64,000 bases of DNA from Nitzschia sp. DOCU1 (taxonomy: Eukaryota > Bacillariophyta > Bacillariophyceae > Bacillariales > Bacillariaceae): positions 1,488,001-1,552,000 of the forward strand of contig OX595992.1 of NCBI GenBank assembly GCA_951394045.1, given 5' to 3'. Within the stretch, counting starts at the first letter, position 1. Each line of letters begins with the position of its first letter. Below are positions 50,977 to 61,615 of the stretch, piece by piece. The position numbers were made by a program, and so were the translations under genes. The notes below the pieces were generated by a model. It was not told the DNA's origin. It saw only the letters and a list, made by a program, of their open reading frames with translations, and made no database searches.

Positions 50977-51356
50977 AGTCGTGACGTGCACTAGAGCATA
51001 ATAATGATCCACCGACGATGATACATGTGTCCCGTCTACGCAAGATGTGAAATGAATGGAAGTCGTCTCACCAGAGACCAAAATCGCCTTGAGAAAAGTG
51101 ATCGCTGTAGTCAACTATGTTGATTCAATTCGTATTGGTCGAATCGACAGCTTTGACTACCAAAATGTTGATTGCAAAAAGAAAGCAATCAACTATGATA
51201 CGCTACAGGCCCCTATGCAATACAGCTGAACCGAAATGCCAAGAAACAGCATCTACGGAAAGGTAATTCCATATTGTTTCACTTGAGAAAAAATCTCGAC
51301 TATGTTACGATTATCATTTACATGTATTGATGCGTCAAGTGACTGCGAAAACTCCT
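50977..51356. other. Intergenic upstream of ADAT2
   Basis: Lies between two minus-strand genes. No feature recognised. Confidence 0.45.
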
Positions 51357-52651
51357 TTACAGCCTTGGCTTCTTGAAGAGTGAATCCCTGTTATGGGGAA
51401 TCTTCAAAAGCTTCTCAAAATCGGGTCCTCTGGGGACGATACTCCAGCGATTTAGGTTGGGATGACTACAGAAGTAGTGGTGTTTGATGGCGTCAAAATC
51501 GACAGTTTCCTTCACCCCAGGCATTTGGTAGATTTCTCGCAAATAGTTCAAAATGTTCGGCGAAGAGGCAACCGTACGTGTGTTGGTCTTGAAATAGACA
51601 ACGTAGACTTCGTCGAATCGGAGAAGCGTCACGAACAAACGAATATCCGCTAAAGTAAACCGATCTCCAGCGATGAATCTTTGACGAGATAGAATATCCT
51701 CGACACGGTCAAATGATTCCGTTAATTCATCAATAGCTTTGTCATAGGCCTTCTGAGAGGTGGCGAAACCACATCTATACACGCCATTGTTGAGTGTAGG
51801 ATAAATCCAATCGTTCATAGACTCGATAGCCTTCACCATACCGTCCGGGTACAAATCGATGTCGGGATACTTAGCAAACTCATTGAATTCAGAGTTCAAC
51901 ATTCGGATGATGTCCGCAGATCTGCCCGAGAGTACTGTAAGTTGCTGAAAAAACGAAACATATGGAATCAATGTGGGTGCATACTTACTCGTTGCTGACA
52001 ATTGTTTTCGTCTTCTTGTCCCACAAAATCGGAACGGTGTATTTTCCATCCACATCATTGGACCTCTCATAAATTTCTCTGACGGAAAACGCTCCAAACT
52101 CAGGATCCTTCTCATTGACAGGAGTAGATGCAGGAAATGGTCCACCGAGTCCGATGCTGTTTGGATACGGCTCAGCATCCATGTCAGCGAAAACCCAGCC
52201 GGTGTGCTTGTCCTCAGGATCATCCGGCTTGGTCTTCCTCCAAACTGGCATAACTATTGTGACAGAAATAACGTCGTTAAGCCCCTTGATGGCTCGAGTA
52301 ATAAGCGTTCGATGCGCCCATGGACTTCAAGTCAAACGAAACACAATTAAAGATTGAGAAATCAAACCAAATTGGAAAATTCGAACGAAGTTTCCGACAA
52401 CCTACCAAGCATGTGCCACATAAAGGTGATATCGGCCGTTTTCGGGAGGAAATTCTGCTCCTTCCTCTGCACAGCAAAAAAGAAATCCAGAAATGAAGAA
52501 AATGTGTTAGTGCAAAGAAGCATAGGAAACGGGTGGCATTCTCTGAATTGACCGACGCCTTACCATGACTGATCCAGCTTCTCCAGGCAGCTTCTTTGCG
52601 CACGAAGGATCCATCGGTGCCCATTTCGTCGAGAGCCGTTCGAGCTGGCAT
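51357..52651 (-). CDS. ECM4: Glutathionyl-hydroquinone reductase-like GST (ECM4/omega type), four exons
   Basis: Exons 52651-52564, 52454-52406, 52324-51989 and 51921-51357 give 345 residues. The active-site motif HACPWAHR (Cys 46) is built across the second intron and identifies the xi-class GST/glutathionyl-hydroquinone reductases, which remove glutathione from glutathionylated quinols. Further family blocks: [41 protein letters not shown] (third junction), NDWIYPTLNNGVYRCGFATSQKAYDKA and FIAGDRFTLADIRLFVTLLRFD. The last acceptor (GGGCAG|A) was chosen because it alone restores [10 protein letters not shown] in frame. Probably cytosolic. Confidence 0.9.
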
Positions 52652-53473
52652 TTTGCTTCAATATTTTTATTTTAGATCGATTAGATGCAGTGCTTGTGAT
52701 GTCTTGAATAGCGACGATGATATTATGGAAGCATGTGTTGTACTTTTTGATGTCGTCGAAGTAACTGGAAGACGACGAATGAACCCATCGGCAAAAAGGC
52801 CGCCCAAGACGACTCCTTGTCACACATTTCTCACATGACCACGCACTTTCCACAGTACTGCCGGGCAGCGATGACGTCAGCAGCATTTTCAATGGGACCT
52901 TCGCAGGAAGTTCTTCCCAGTTCTTCTCCCTTCTTGCGATAAGCAGGTTGACTCACTTCCCCCCATTACTTTTGAGTCGATTATTAGAATCTACCAATAG
53001 GGGTAGTCATCAAAGTTGAGTTCGTGGTAGCATAGTTCTTCCTGAATCAGCTCAAAATTAGTAGTAAATTAGGCCAATTGCCTGCTACTTTATGGGAACA
53101 ACTTTACTGCACTTTGCCTCGCCACCATCCTTCCAGGAGTGTGCTGGACCATACGTCTTAAAGAGAGACGTAATCTCCCTAGGGAAGAGAACGAAATGCA
53201 TATCAATGGGACATGCAGATGCTGCACTAGAATAATCTTCGTTAGATTTGTATTTCGAACGGCGGTTTGTACCATCCATTGCACTTTCCGGTGTGCAGAG
53301 AGGGAACGACTTGCAGTTTCAGCTTGGACCGTATCGCGCAACAGGATTGCTTCCTTTCTCCACTGTTTCTCGAGAAAGAACGTTTGCGGGCCGTTCTAAA
53401 GTTTTCCAGTGTCAAGGGTGGCGTAAGAGTGCTCACATGCGATTATAAACCTAGACGCTTTGGCAAAACTCTC
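52652..53473. other. Intergenic, 822 bp, with an orphan minus-strand frame
   Basis: A 64-codon minus-strand frame at 53085-53279 contains CPIDMHFVLFPREITSLFKTYGP, which looks protein-like but matches no family I know. It could be the last exon of an unrecognised gene or a remnant. Otherwise nothing seen. Confidence 0.35.
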
Positions 53474-54801
53474 TCAATCGGCAGTTTCCGTCTTGACTCC
53501 TCTTCGTCTGGTTGTAGGGCCCATCTCCACACCCTGTTCTTCGACATCCTCGTTTGCTGCTGCTCCTTCTTCGTCCTCTCCCATGGATCCTGGCTTTTCT
53601 TTCTTTTGCTGTTCCAAGATCTGCAACCCCAGAACAAAAGTTGTCAATGATGAGAATGTATCCAACCAAGAGGGCTACAAACGTCTTTCATCACTCACCT
53701 TCATTAACTCTTTGCGAATATGCCTTGTAATGAGTGTCATCATGACAATACTCAATATTAATCCAGAAATTAGCAAGAACTGATTTTCCTCTAGCTGCTT
53801 GGCTTGATCGGATGCCGACAGGCCTGACACCCCTTCTCCCTTGCCACCACGTCGTTTGACAAAGGAATGAGCGGATGCTCCCATAAAAGTATAAATCAAG
53901 TAGAGGGGAAGAGCAAAGATTTTGGCAACTGCAAACGCATAAATGTTCATGGAAGTGGTCCCGCACATGTAGCTCACCAGGCCCAAAGGAATGACTGGCG
54001 TCAGGTACAACATGGCCATGATTTTGAAGCCCTGTTCCTTGGCGGCTTTAGAAACGAAAACGTAGAAGGATATCCGTGAGTTTTCCATCCATAAGAATCA
54101 TCACCAAGGACCTCTTATCCTGCTTGCTGTTGTTACCTACCAATATTAATGGCATCAAATAAGGGATACTTTCGCACCCATTGTTGGACCGTTTCTCGCA
54201 TGAGATATCGTCCCAGCAAAAAGCAAATGACAGCTCCCAAACAAGACCCCGCCATACTAACAACTGTCGCCACAAACAAACCCAGTCTCCATCCATATAC
54301 TCCTCGATAAATATAACCACACCCCAGAGTCAAGGGCGTTCCAATGGGCACCAATGTGACTACCGCTGCGGCAATCACTAGCGAAATAGCACCGAGTCCC
54401 CATCCAGGATTCAATTCTACCCACATGAGAAATTTGTCGGCAAAATCTGGCTGAATGAGTCGATCTTCCGGTTCTTTAAAGAAGGACTCGTAAATGATTG
54501 TGAAAAAGAAAAATCCCATGACTCCCATGACGACTTTTTTGCCGTCCACTTTTTTCGGAATCATCATTCGAGATTGGAGTATCGTGGCGGCCTTTTGTGT
54601 GACAGTGATGGATTTCGGGAGCTTATCTTCCTTGGGGGAAGGCGGGTCTTCGGGGGAGGATGCTGCTGCTGGCATGTTAACAGTAGTCGAACCATCCGTG
54701 TTGCTTCGGGATCGTCCCATTTCTTCCAGAGGTAAAAAGGGCGGGGCGCTATTGTCCAGGCTGACATTTCCCGATGTCGGGGCTCGATGCTTAGCTCCCA
54801 T
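53474..54801 (-). CDS. TVP38/TMEM64-family membrane protein (VTT domain), three exons
   Basis: Exons 54801-54141, 54045-53699 and 53620-53474 give 384 residues. The N-terminal ~90 residues are disordered. Membrane segments include VVMGVMGFFFFTIIYESFF, LGAISLVIAAAVVTLVPIGTPLTLGCGYIY and VVSMAGSCLGAVICFLLGRYLM. The VTT (SNARE-associated) signature continues over the first junction as KIMAMLYLTPVIPLGLVSYMCGTTSMNIYAFAVAKIFALPLYLIYTFMG. A last membrane segment and a charged cytosolic tail follow. The family includes yeast Tvp38 and human TMEM41/64/VMP1-like lipid scramblases of the Golgi/ER. Start ATG 54801; the GTG at 54849 is ignored. Confidence 0.87.
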
Positions 54802-55246
54802 GGTTTCTAACTTTGAGACTGACAAACAAATATAACGCTTTGAATTCACAGATAGTTGCTATCGGTAAGCACAAAGTAAAATGGCAGACAAGCCCGTCGA
54901 TTATAGATAAATGGTGGGGATGGGACTTTGTGCCGGTTCATGGTGGGGAGGTCATTTGTTGCCGCCGCGGCCGCACGCTGGTTTTGGCGTCACGGCGGCG
55001 GTACGCGTGGTCGACCGCGGCGATTTCAAAACTGGAGCCAGCCGACTCGCACGCCTACCTAGCCGCCAGGATCGCGCAAGGTGCGCACATGTTCTCCATC
55101 TGACTTCGACGACCGACCGACCACTAAAACTCCCAAAAGCAAAGAAACCATGGCGGCGGCGGCGAAAACAAAGAGCATAAGATATCCAAACTGCCGCGCC
55201 GCTTGCAGTGTCTACTCCACAACAATCACAATACGAGAAACCACCC
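54802..55246. other. Divergent promoter region
   Basis: 445 bp between the VTT and NnrU-like starts, with GC-rich stretches and ATGGCGGCGGCGGCG at 55150, whose frame does not run into the NnrU-like protein unless spliced. Confidence 0.45.
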
Positions 55247-56068
55247 ATGTCTTTGATACCAGCGTTCGCCAAGTACCCCGCCATTCGATGGGCAGCAGGC
55301 GGTTGGTCCTTCTTTATCGCCGAAAACGCTCTCCTGAGTGAGAATCGAACGTGGCTCATTGAACAACTCGGTGACGAAAGATATCATTTGGTATATGGGA
55401 CTCTCTCTACAGTGGCGACAGCTTCCATTGGATATGCGTATTACTCAATTCGAAATACCAGCATGCCTCCAGCACTCACGATTTGGACCAAACCTCCCGC
55501 CATGTTGTCACTTCCTGTGGTGGGTGGTTGGATTTGCTTGTCGTTGGGGGCTGTCATGGCCTCACAGGCGGCACCCAAAATGCAAATACCCGTTGCTTTG
55601 GTTGATACAGCGGCAACCACATCATCCTCGTCGTCCTCCATTACCTCCAAATCGCTTCAAGTCCGGTGTCCCTTTGACTTTTCCGACAAGAAACACACCG
55701 CAGATTCTTCGAATGTGCAAGGCTTCGAACGAATTACTCGGCACCCTGGACTTTGGTCTTTGGGGTTTTGGGGTTTGGGACAAGCATGTTTGGCAGCCTC
55801 GTGGCCGCAACGCATTTGGTGGTGTGGACCAGCGACCGTGGCATGGTTGGGAGGCTGGCATACCGATTCGAGATTTCGACGGGGCATGGGAGGAAGTTTG
55901 TCTCCACACTATGAATGTCAAACGTCCAACATTCCGTTTATGGCTCTGGCGAGTGGAAAGCAAGGGAGTGGATCTTGGCGAGAACTCGCCCAAGATATCA
56001 AACCCCTCAATGCCATGGTGGCAGTAACGGGTTCTTCCCTGTGGGTATTACGGAAATTGGCGCGATAG
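55247..56068 (+). CDS. NnrU-like integral membrane protein
   Basis: 273 residues from ATG 55247. Several hydrophobic segments (AIRWAAGGWSFFIAEN, LVYGTLSTVATASIGYAYYS, LSLPVVGGWICLSLGAVMAS, LWSLGFWGLGQACLAA, GPATVAWLGG) and the NnrU motif FERITRHPGLWSLGFWGLGQ place it in the NnrU family, which includes plastid 15-cis-zeta-carotene isomerase Z-ISO. A classical plastid signal is not evident, so a Z-ISO function is not claimed. The frame extends to a GTG at 55208. CGCTTGCAG|TG at 55199-55209 could be a splice acceptor of an upstream exon. Confidence 0.75.
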   Translation: MSLIPAFAKYPAIRWAAGGWSFFIAENALLSENRTWLIEQLGDERYHLVYGTLSTVATASIGYAYYSIRNTSMPPALTIWTKPPAMLSLPVVGGWICLSLGAVMASQAAPKMQIPVALVDTAATTSSSSSSITSKSLQVRCPFDFSDKKHTADSSNVQGFERITRHPGLWSLGFWGLGQACLAASWPQRIWWCGPATVAWLGGWHTDSRFRRGMGGSLSPHYECQTSNIPFMALASGKQGSGSWRELAQDIKPLNAMVAVTGSSLWVLRKLAR

Positions 56069-56981
56069 TCATTGCCATTATAGTAAGTAGTCAAGAACAT
56101 AATATACAATGGAGTCGTCAAAATAGTCAAGGATCGAACGGGTCTACGCTACGGGAGAAATAGAAGTCGCCTGTACTACCAGTAGAATTTGCGCCACTCT
56201 AGTATGTTGCTTGTGTTCTGATTCGTTTGTATCATAAAGAATGCTGTACCGAAATCCAAATGATATCTTGGTCAACCCCTGTGCTTCACTTACTTGTGGA
56301 GTCTCTAGCTAGTAGAGTAGTATGATACACTCGCTTCAAGAAGTTGGCCCTTGTTGCTACAGTAGGGTTCATTCGTCTTGCTTCTGCATCCCCCTCCCAA
56401 AGACATTGGTCAGGTCGAGTGAGTCATCTTAGTCTACGGAGTCGTAAGGTAATTTGGGTCCTTTGTGTCGAGTGAGTCATCCTTTATTTCTATGTACCTG
56501 GTAGCTTGACTTGAAGGGTGGGTTCGGGTAGGTGTCAACGTAAGCACCACGCGTCACACACCACTGCCGACTGCGTACCTGGTAACACGACTGGCGCGTT
56601 CCACACGACAGAAGCAGCGAAAGCCCGAACCCCCGCACTCTATCGAAGGAAGAAACTGGCGGGCGCGCAGAAATATGGCAGCAGGCATAAAACTCCACAC
56701 ACATGCGACCAGTCACCCACTCAACTCACCCACATTTTCAATCTTGGTCGATCGGAGATTACGGCATCCCATTTGCCATCGCACAAACACACATCAACAC
56801 CATCTATCATCAGACTCATCACTCACTTGACACCTCCCAGGTATTGTATTTGGCAAAGTGTCAGTGCTGTTTGTTCATTGAAACAACTACAACTAAACAA
56901 TAGCAACATCACCAAGTCACATCATCCATCAGTTTTGAACTGCTTCTTACTATCCGATCTCCTCAACTGGCGTTTGAACAA
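56069..56981. other. Intergenic, 913 bp, upstream of kinase 1
   Basis: Contains the 14-bp direct repeat TCGAGTGAGTCATC (56415-56428 and 56468-56481), each with the bZIP/AP-1-like core TGAGTCA, and two copies of GTACCTGGTA (56494-56503, 56575-56584). No gene seen. Confidence 0.55.
56415..56481 (+). promoter_or_regulatory. Direct repeat with TGAGTCA cores
   Basis: Two exact copies of TCGAGTGAGTCATC 53 bp apart, about 500-570 bp upstream of the kinase 1 ATG. TGAGTCA is the classic bZIP (AP-1/GCN4) site. Regulatory function is inferred. Confidence 0.4.
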
Positions 56982-58613
56982 ATGACTGGAATTCGTATCG
57001 ACCGTGCTAGCGACTCGAGCAACGACGATGGAGTGGAAAAACCGAAAATTGGAAATATTCCACAAGCATTGCTCCTTCAGAAATCCAGAGAGATTGCAGA
57101 AGAGAGGACGAAAGACTGGGAGATCACGAGTCCAAAGGCAGAAGAACGCATTCCGCGGTTCTTTAGAGATGGTGAGTATTAGCATTATTCGGTGGAGTGG
57201 CCCCTCTAGTCACGTTGTCGTCATTTCTTACCTGGAATTGCCATGAATCTTCAGAAATCGAGCTAGCTGGAGTATTGGGGAAAGGGGGCTTCTTTGTTGT
57301 CAGCGAAGTCAAGAAGATCACTCTTCATCACATTATGGATGGAGATGACGACACCGCGCAGGGGGAATGCACAGAAAATCCTTGTGACGATGACGATAAT
57401 ACGCTTTCAGTGGTACAGAATCGAACGTTTATGGCACGGCATTGCTTACGTGGTGGAAAGGATCCTCGCTACGCTTTCAAGACAATGCAAGAGGTGAATC
57501 TGACAGATCCTGATACCTTTGTCAACTCGGTGGTTGATTTGGCGATTGAGTTCAAATTTCTTAGTGCCGTACGGCATCCAAATATCATCAAGATGCGCGC
57601 TGCATCGGTGGGAAGCCTTTATGAGCCAAATGCATTTTTGATTCTGGACAAGATCTATGACACGCTGACGGATCGGATTGACAAGTGGAAGAGGAAGGAA
57701 CAAAGTCCCTTTAGCTATCTTTTTGATTTCCAGAAGAAGAAAGAGAAGAACTCACTGGCGAATCGACTTCTCGTGGCTTTTGACATTGCAAATGCCCTGG
57801 CGTATCTCCATGATTTGAAGTAAGTAGTGTATCAGTAACGGTGAGACCCTCTGCGCTCTGTTGGCAATCTCATTCATGGCGATATGTTTCTCCCTCCACA
57901 CAACGATGACAGCATCATGTATCGCGATCTAAAGCCCAGCAATGTTGGATTCGATGTTCGAAATGATCCCAAGCTGTTTGACTTTGGACTTGCAACCGAA
58001 TTTCGACCGGACGAACTCGAGAAGGGAACGTACAAGCTCACGGGGGACACGGGAACGATTCGTTACATGGTACGTGACGATTGTGGACATGATTTGTAGT
58101 TGGCGTTTGGATGGTGAAAGTAGGCTGGCCGAGGGTCAATTAGCGTGGCAAGAAAATCTAAATCTCTTCTTGCTTTTCCGAACAATAATTCTCGTCCTGT
58201 CATGGGTAATGGGCATGCTCACATTTTCGTCTTGTCTCTTCCGACAGGCCCCCGAAGTGGCTCTCTGTCAACCGTATTCGGAAAAGGCAGATGTTTATTC
58301 TTTTGGAATACTCCTATGGCAGATTATAGAAATGGAGACGCCCTATGAGAAGCTACATGATGATGCTATTGAGCGGAAGGTAATCCATTTGGGCTTTCGA
58401 CCAAAGATTGACCCACAGTGGCCACCATCGATTCGGCGTTTGCTACAAGACTGCTTTGCTAGCAGCCCGCGAAGACCTTCCATGGAGGTCGTATGTGCCG
58501 TGCTTCGTCACGAAATCAATCAGCTATCGGGCAAGAATGTTGTGGATGATGAGGACCTCATGGACTCTGCTAGAAGTGCCATGAGTGCTCGATACATTAA
58601 CACGTACAAGTAA
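56982..58613 (+). CDS. Protein kinase, TKL-like (kinase 1 of a tail-to-tail pair), four exons
   Basis: Exons 56982-57171, 57255-57819, 57913-58069 and 58248-58613 give 425 residues. Kinase motifs: glycine loop GKGGFFVV (72-79), ATP-binding Lys in YAFK, HPNIIKMRA, catalytic loop YRDLKPSN (Tyr replaces His of HRD), DFG in LFDFGLATE, APE at the third junction (RYM|APEVAL), and DVYSFGILLWQIIEMETPYE of subdomain IX. The inserts in the N lobe and between hinge and catalytic loop are long. An active Ser/Thr kinase is expected; the substrate is unknown. It is closely similar throughout to kinase 2 and shares two intron positions and phases with it. Confidence 0.88.
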
Positions 58614-58850
58614 GCGAAATCTTGCCCGGCCTCACATCTTCTGTAGTTTCTACTCCATCATACAGTAGCTACTTGATTGATCGGGTGCCTAGTTTTCCGC
58701 CACGATTACGAACTCGTGCAAAACTTGACGAGATACCGAGGAAAAGAACCTTTGCTCCATGAAAACCATAATATTACATATATTCCGCCGATTGTGATTC
58801 TTCCCAATCTTCTCACATTCACAACATCAAGTACCATTCCATTAAAAAAT

Positions 58851-60188
58851 CTATGTTGCAGACATTTGACTCTTTCGGGAAGCATCGAGAATGTCGGTGA
58901 TCTCTTCGTCTGAAAGTTTGTTGATTTCTTCGCGGAGGATGTCACATGCTTCGTTCATGGCTGGACGGTTTGGATTGTCGACAAATGAATTCCTAAGGAA
59001 AGCAGTGATCTCAGGACCCCACGTCTCGTCAATTTTTGGGCGAGTGCCGCCCCTGATTACAGACTTTTCAAAAAGTTTGACGGTGAACCCTTCGTAGGGT
59101 GTTTCGATTGCAAACAATTGCCAACAGAGAATAGCGAACGAGAATGTGTCAACCGTGTCGTTGTACGGTTTTCCGAGGCTAACCTCTGGCGCCATATATC
59201 TGAGGGAGCCCGTGTCTGCAGTTAGGTTGTACGTCCCATCCTCGAGCCGATTAGCAGGGTTCACTTCCTTTGCGAGGCCAAAATCGAATAGTTTTACATC
59301 ACCGCGTACATCAAAGCCAATATTGTCAGGCTTCAAATCACGATAGATAATGCTGAAGGAAGTATCATTGGCTTTGAGTGTCTACTAGAAAAAAAGACAA
59401 GTCTTCATCACAGTCCAACTTACCCCATTCCATGAAGATAGCTTAGAGCGCAAGCAATATCATAAGCAACAGTCAAGCGCTCCACCCAAAACGCAATCGC
59501 TTTCTTTCCCTTTCGGTCAAAAAGCTTCTTCAAAGCTCCACCTTTTTGTTTCTTCCATTTTTGTAATCGCTGCGGCATAATATCATACAAGCGGTCCAAA
59601 ACAAGGAAAAACCCAGTGTGAAACGGGTTTGTCTCCTCCATCGCTCTCATTTTAATAATGTTGGGGTGGCGGACAACCGCCAAGAAGCGTGACTCAACGG
59701 CCAAATCAACCACGGCATTGATAAAGACTTGAGCGTCCTTACGGGAAGATTCCTGTACTTTTTTGATGGCATACCGACAATCCTTCCCCTGGCGAATGCA
59801 GTGCTGCGCCATGAACGCCCGATCCTGGACTACGTTGTGAATGAAATGTTCATCATCTGACTTTCTGCCATTGGCCTCCTCTGCGGTACCTTTATTGCTC
59901 AGTGTGATTTTCGTCACTTCGCTGACAACGCAAAAGCCACCACGTCCGAGCACCTTTCCGATGGTCAGTTCTGGAACAACAAAAGCGAATCGGTGTCAGC
60001 CCGGGGCAGCGGCGCAGATTTACAGTCAACTATCAATGAACTTTCACGTCGTTACCTTTGGTGCTGAACTTCGGTATTCTCGTCTCTGCCTCAGCATCTA
60101 ACAGCTTGGAATCCGCTGTCTTTTTCTCAACGACCCCCTTGGCGACATTCAAGAGGTGGCTCTCGTTGTGTCCGTCGATTTTACTCAT
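58851..60188 (-). CDS. Protein kinase, TKL-like (kinase 2, paralogue of kinase 1), three exons
   Basis: Exons 60188-60056, 59970-59424 and 59352-58851 give 393 residues. Glycine loop GRGGFCVV, YAIK lysine, HPNIIKMRA, YRDLKPDN, LFDFGLAKE, RYMAPEVSLGKPY and DTFSFAILCWQLFAIETPYEG align with kinase 1 from end to end. Introns 1 (before ELTIGKVLG) and 2 (before IYRDLKP) are at the same positions and phases as in kinase 1; kinase 1's third intron at RYM|APE is absent here. The last residues (ITDILDASRKSQMSAT) correspond to the DLMDSARSAMSA end of kinase 1. Convergent with kinase 1, 237 bp apart. Confidence 0.88.
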
Positions 60189-60832
60189 CGTTTAGATTTA
60201 GATCCGATAAGCACTTCCCTACACTTTTATTCACAATACTTCTCGATCACCTAGCCTCAATGAAATAAGAATAGATCTTAGATACAAGCTATGAGGAAAA
60301 CTAAAAGGCCGTAGTTGCAAGAGGTCGGAATCAATGAAACGGATGATGATGCCAATAAGAGTCGTCAAAGAAGGGTGACTAATTGAGATGAAAGCGGAGG
60401 CGAAGGATAGCACAAGCACACTTTCTATGATACACGATGGCGCGCATTCCTCCATCCGTGTGCATTTTTGGCCGCCAATATTACATGGTAAAGTCCGTCT
60501 TTCTTTACGGAACTTTGGGAGCCAATCACGTCGACTGGCCGCATATGCCGAACAAGCATCCACATAAAATGTCATCGAATCAAAAGGTCGCGCTAGCGGC
60601 GACGGCGGGCGGCTTGGACGTCGACTCGCAGGCCGGCGCGGGCGAATCGATCCACACGACTCCGACGCCTTGGATGGCGGATGAGAATGCAAAAAAAGAT
60701 CGCAACGCTAACCCAAAGAAGCAACAAATGCATCGGCTATTCGGGGTCTTCGATTCGCTTCCATCGCACCAGTGACCGACCGACGCCGTCCATTATCGTT
60801 TCATTACTCTTCAAACCAAGTACATCGACAAC
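60189..60832. other. Divergent promoter region between kinase 2 and cyclophilin
   Basis: 644 bp. A plus-strand frame at 60437-60775 overlaps the probable cyclophilin 5' UTR and has no domain; treated as noncoding. Confidence 0.45.
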
Positions 60833-61615
60833 ATGAAAGTCTTCGCTACACTTTGCCTTTCCCTCTTTGCTTTGGCCACTGGGTAAGTTCTTTTCCGCTT
60901 TTTCATGGACAAAGTTTGTTAAGTCATGATGAGAACTCACGATTTTCTCGCAACGGTCATCAGCCAAACTGTGACCAACAAAGTCTTTTTTGACGTCGAG
61001 ATTGAAGGCGGTGAATCAGGCCGCATCGTTCTTGGTCTGTTCGGGGAGGATGTCCCAAAGACTGCCGAAAATTTCGTAAGTTATTGTTGATTGACAAGAG
61101 AGCACAAGTGTAATTGTCGCTCATCGGTCGCTCCCGCCACACAGCGTGCCCTTTGCACTGGAGAAAAGGGAACTGGAAAGTCTGGAAAGCCGCTCCACTA
61201 TAAGGGAAGCATCTTCCACCGTATTATTCCCAACTTTATGATTCAAGGTGGCGATTTCACCCAATTCAATGGAAGGGGCGGAGAAAGTATCTATGGCGAG
61301 AAGTTTGCCGATGAAAAGTAAGTCATGACGGGCGGTCGTTGTAAATATAATGTTCGATTCTCACGGGTTTTGCACTGCAGCTTCAAGCTCAAGCACGAGG
61401 GACCCATGTACCTCAGCATGGCCAATGCTGGGCCAAACACCAATGGGTCGCAATTTTTCATCACTACCGTCAAGACGCCTTGGCTGGATGGACGTCACGT
61501 TGTCTTTGGAAAGGTCCTGGAGGGAGAAGATTTCGTTAAAAAGGTTGAAGAGCAAGGTACCAATTCTGGAACTCCCAAGAGCAAGGTGACCATTGTTGAT
61601 TCTGGGGAATTGTAG
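60833..61615 (+). CDS. PPIB: Cyclophilin B-type peptidyl-prolyl isomerase, four exons
   Basis: Exons 60833-60882, 60964-61075, 61145-61317 and 61381-61615 give 189 residues. The signal peptide [17 protein letters not shown] fills exon 1. The cyclophilin domain has [51 protein letters not shown] (catalytic Arg in FHRIIP), [17 protein letters not shown] and [12 protein letters not shown]. It catalyses proline isomerisation in proteins folding in the ER or secreted. The C terminus VTIVDSGEL has no strict HDEL/KDEL, so ER retention is uncertain. Confidence 0.93.

Noticed and set aside
50977..51114. N-terminal extension of ADAT2
   Set aside because: Has no ATG and no similarity to the family; ATG 50976 gives the normal start.
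60437..60775. 112-codon frame upstream of cyclophilin
   Set aside because: No domain; it ends within the 5' leader of a well-supported gene.
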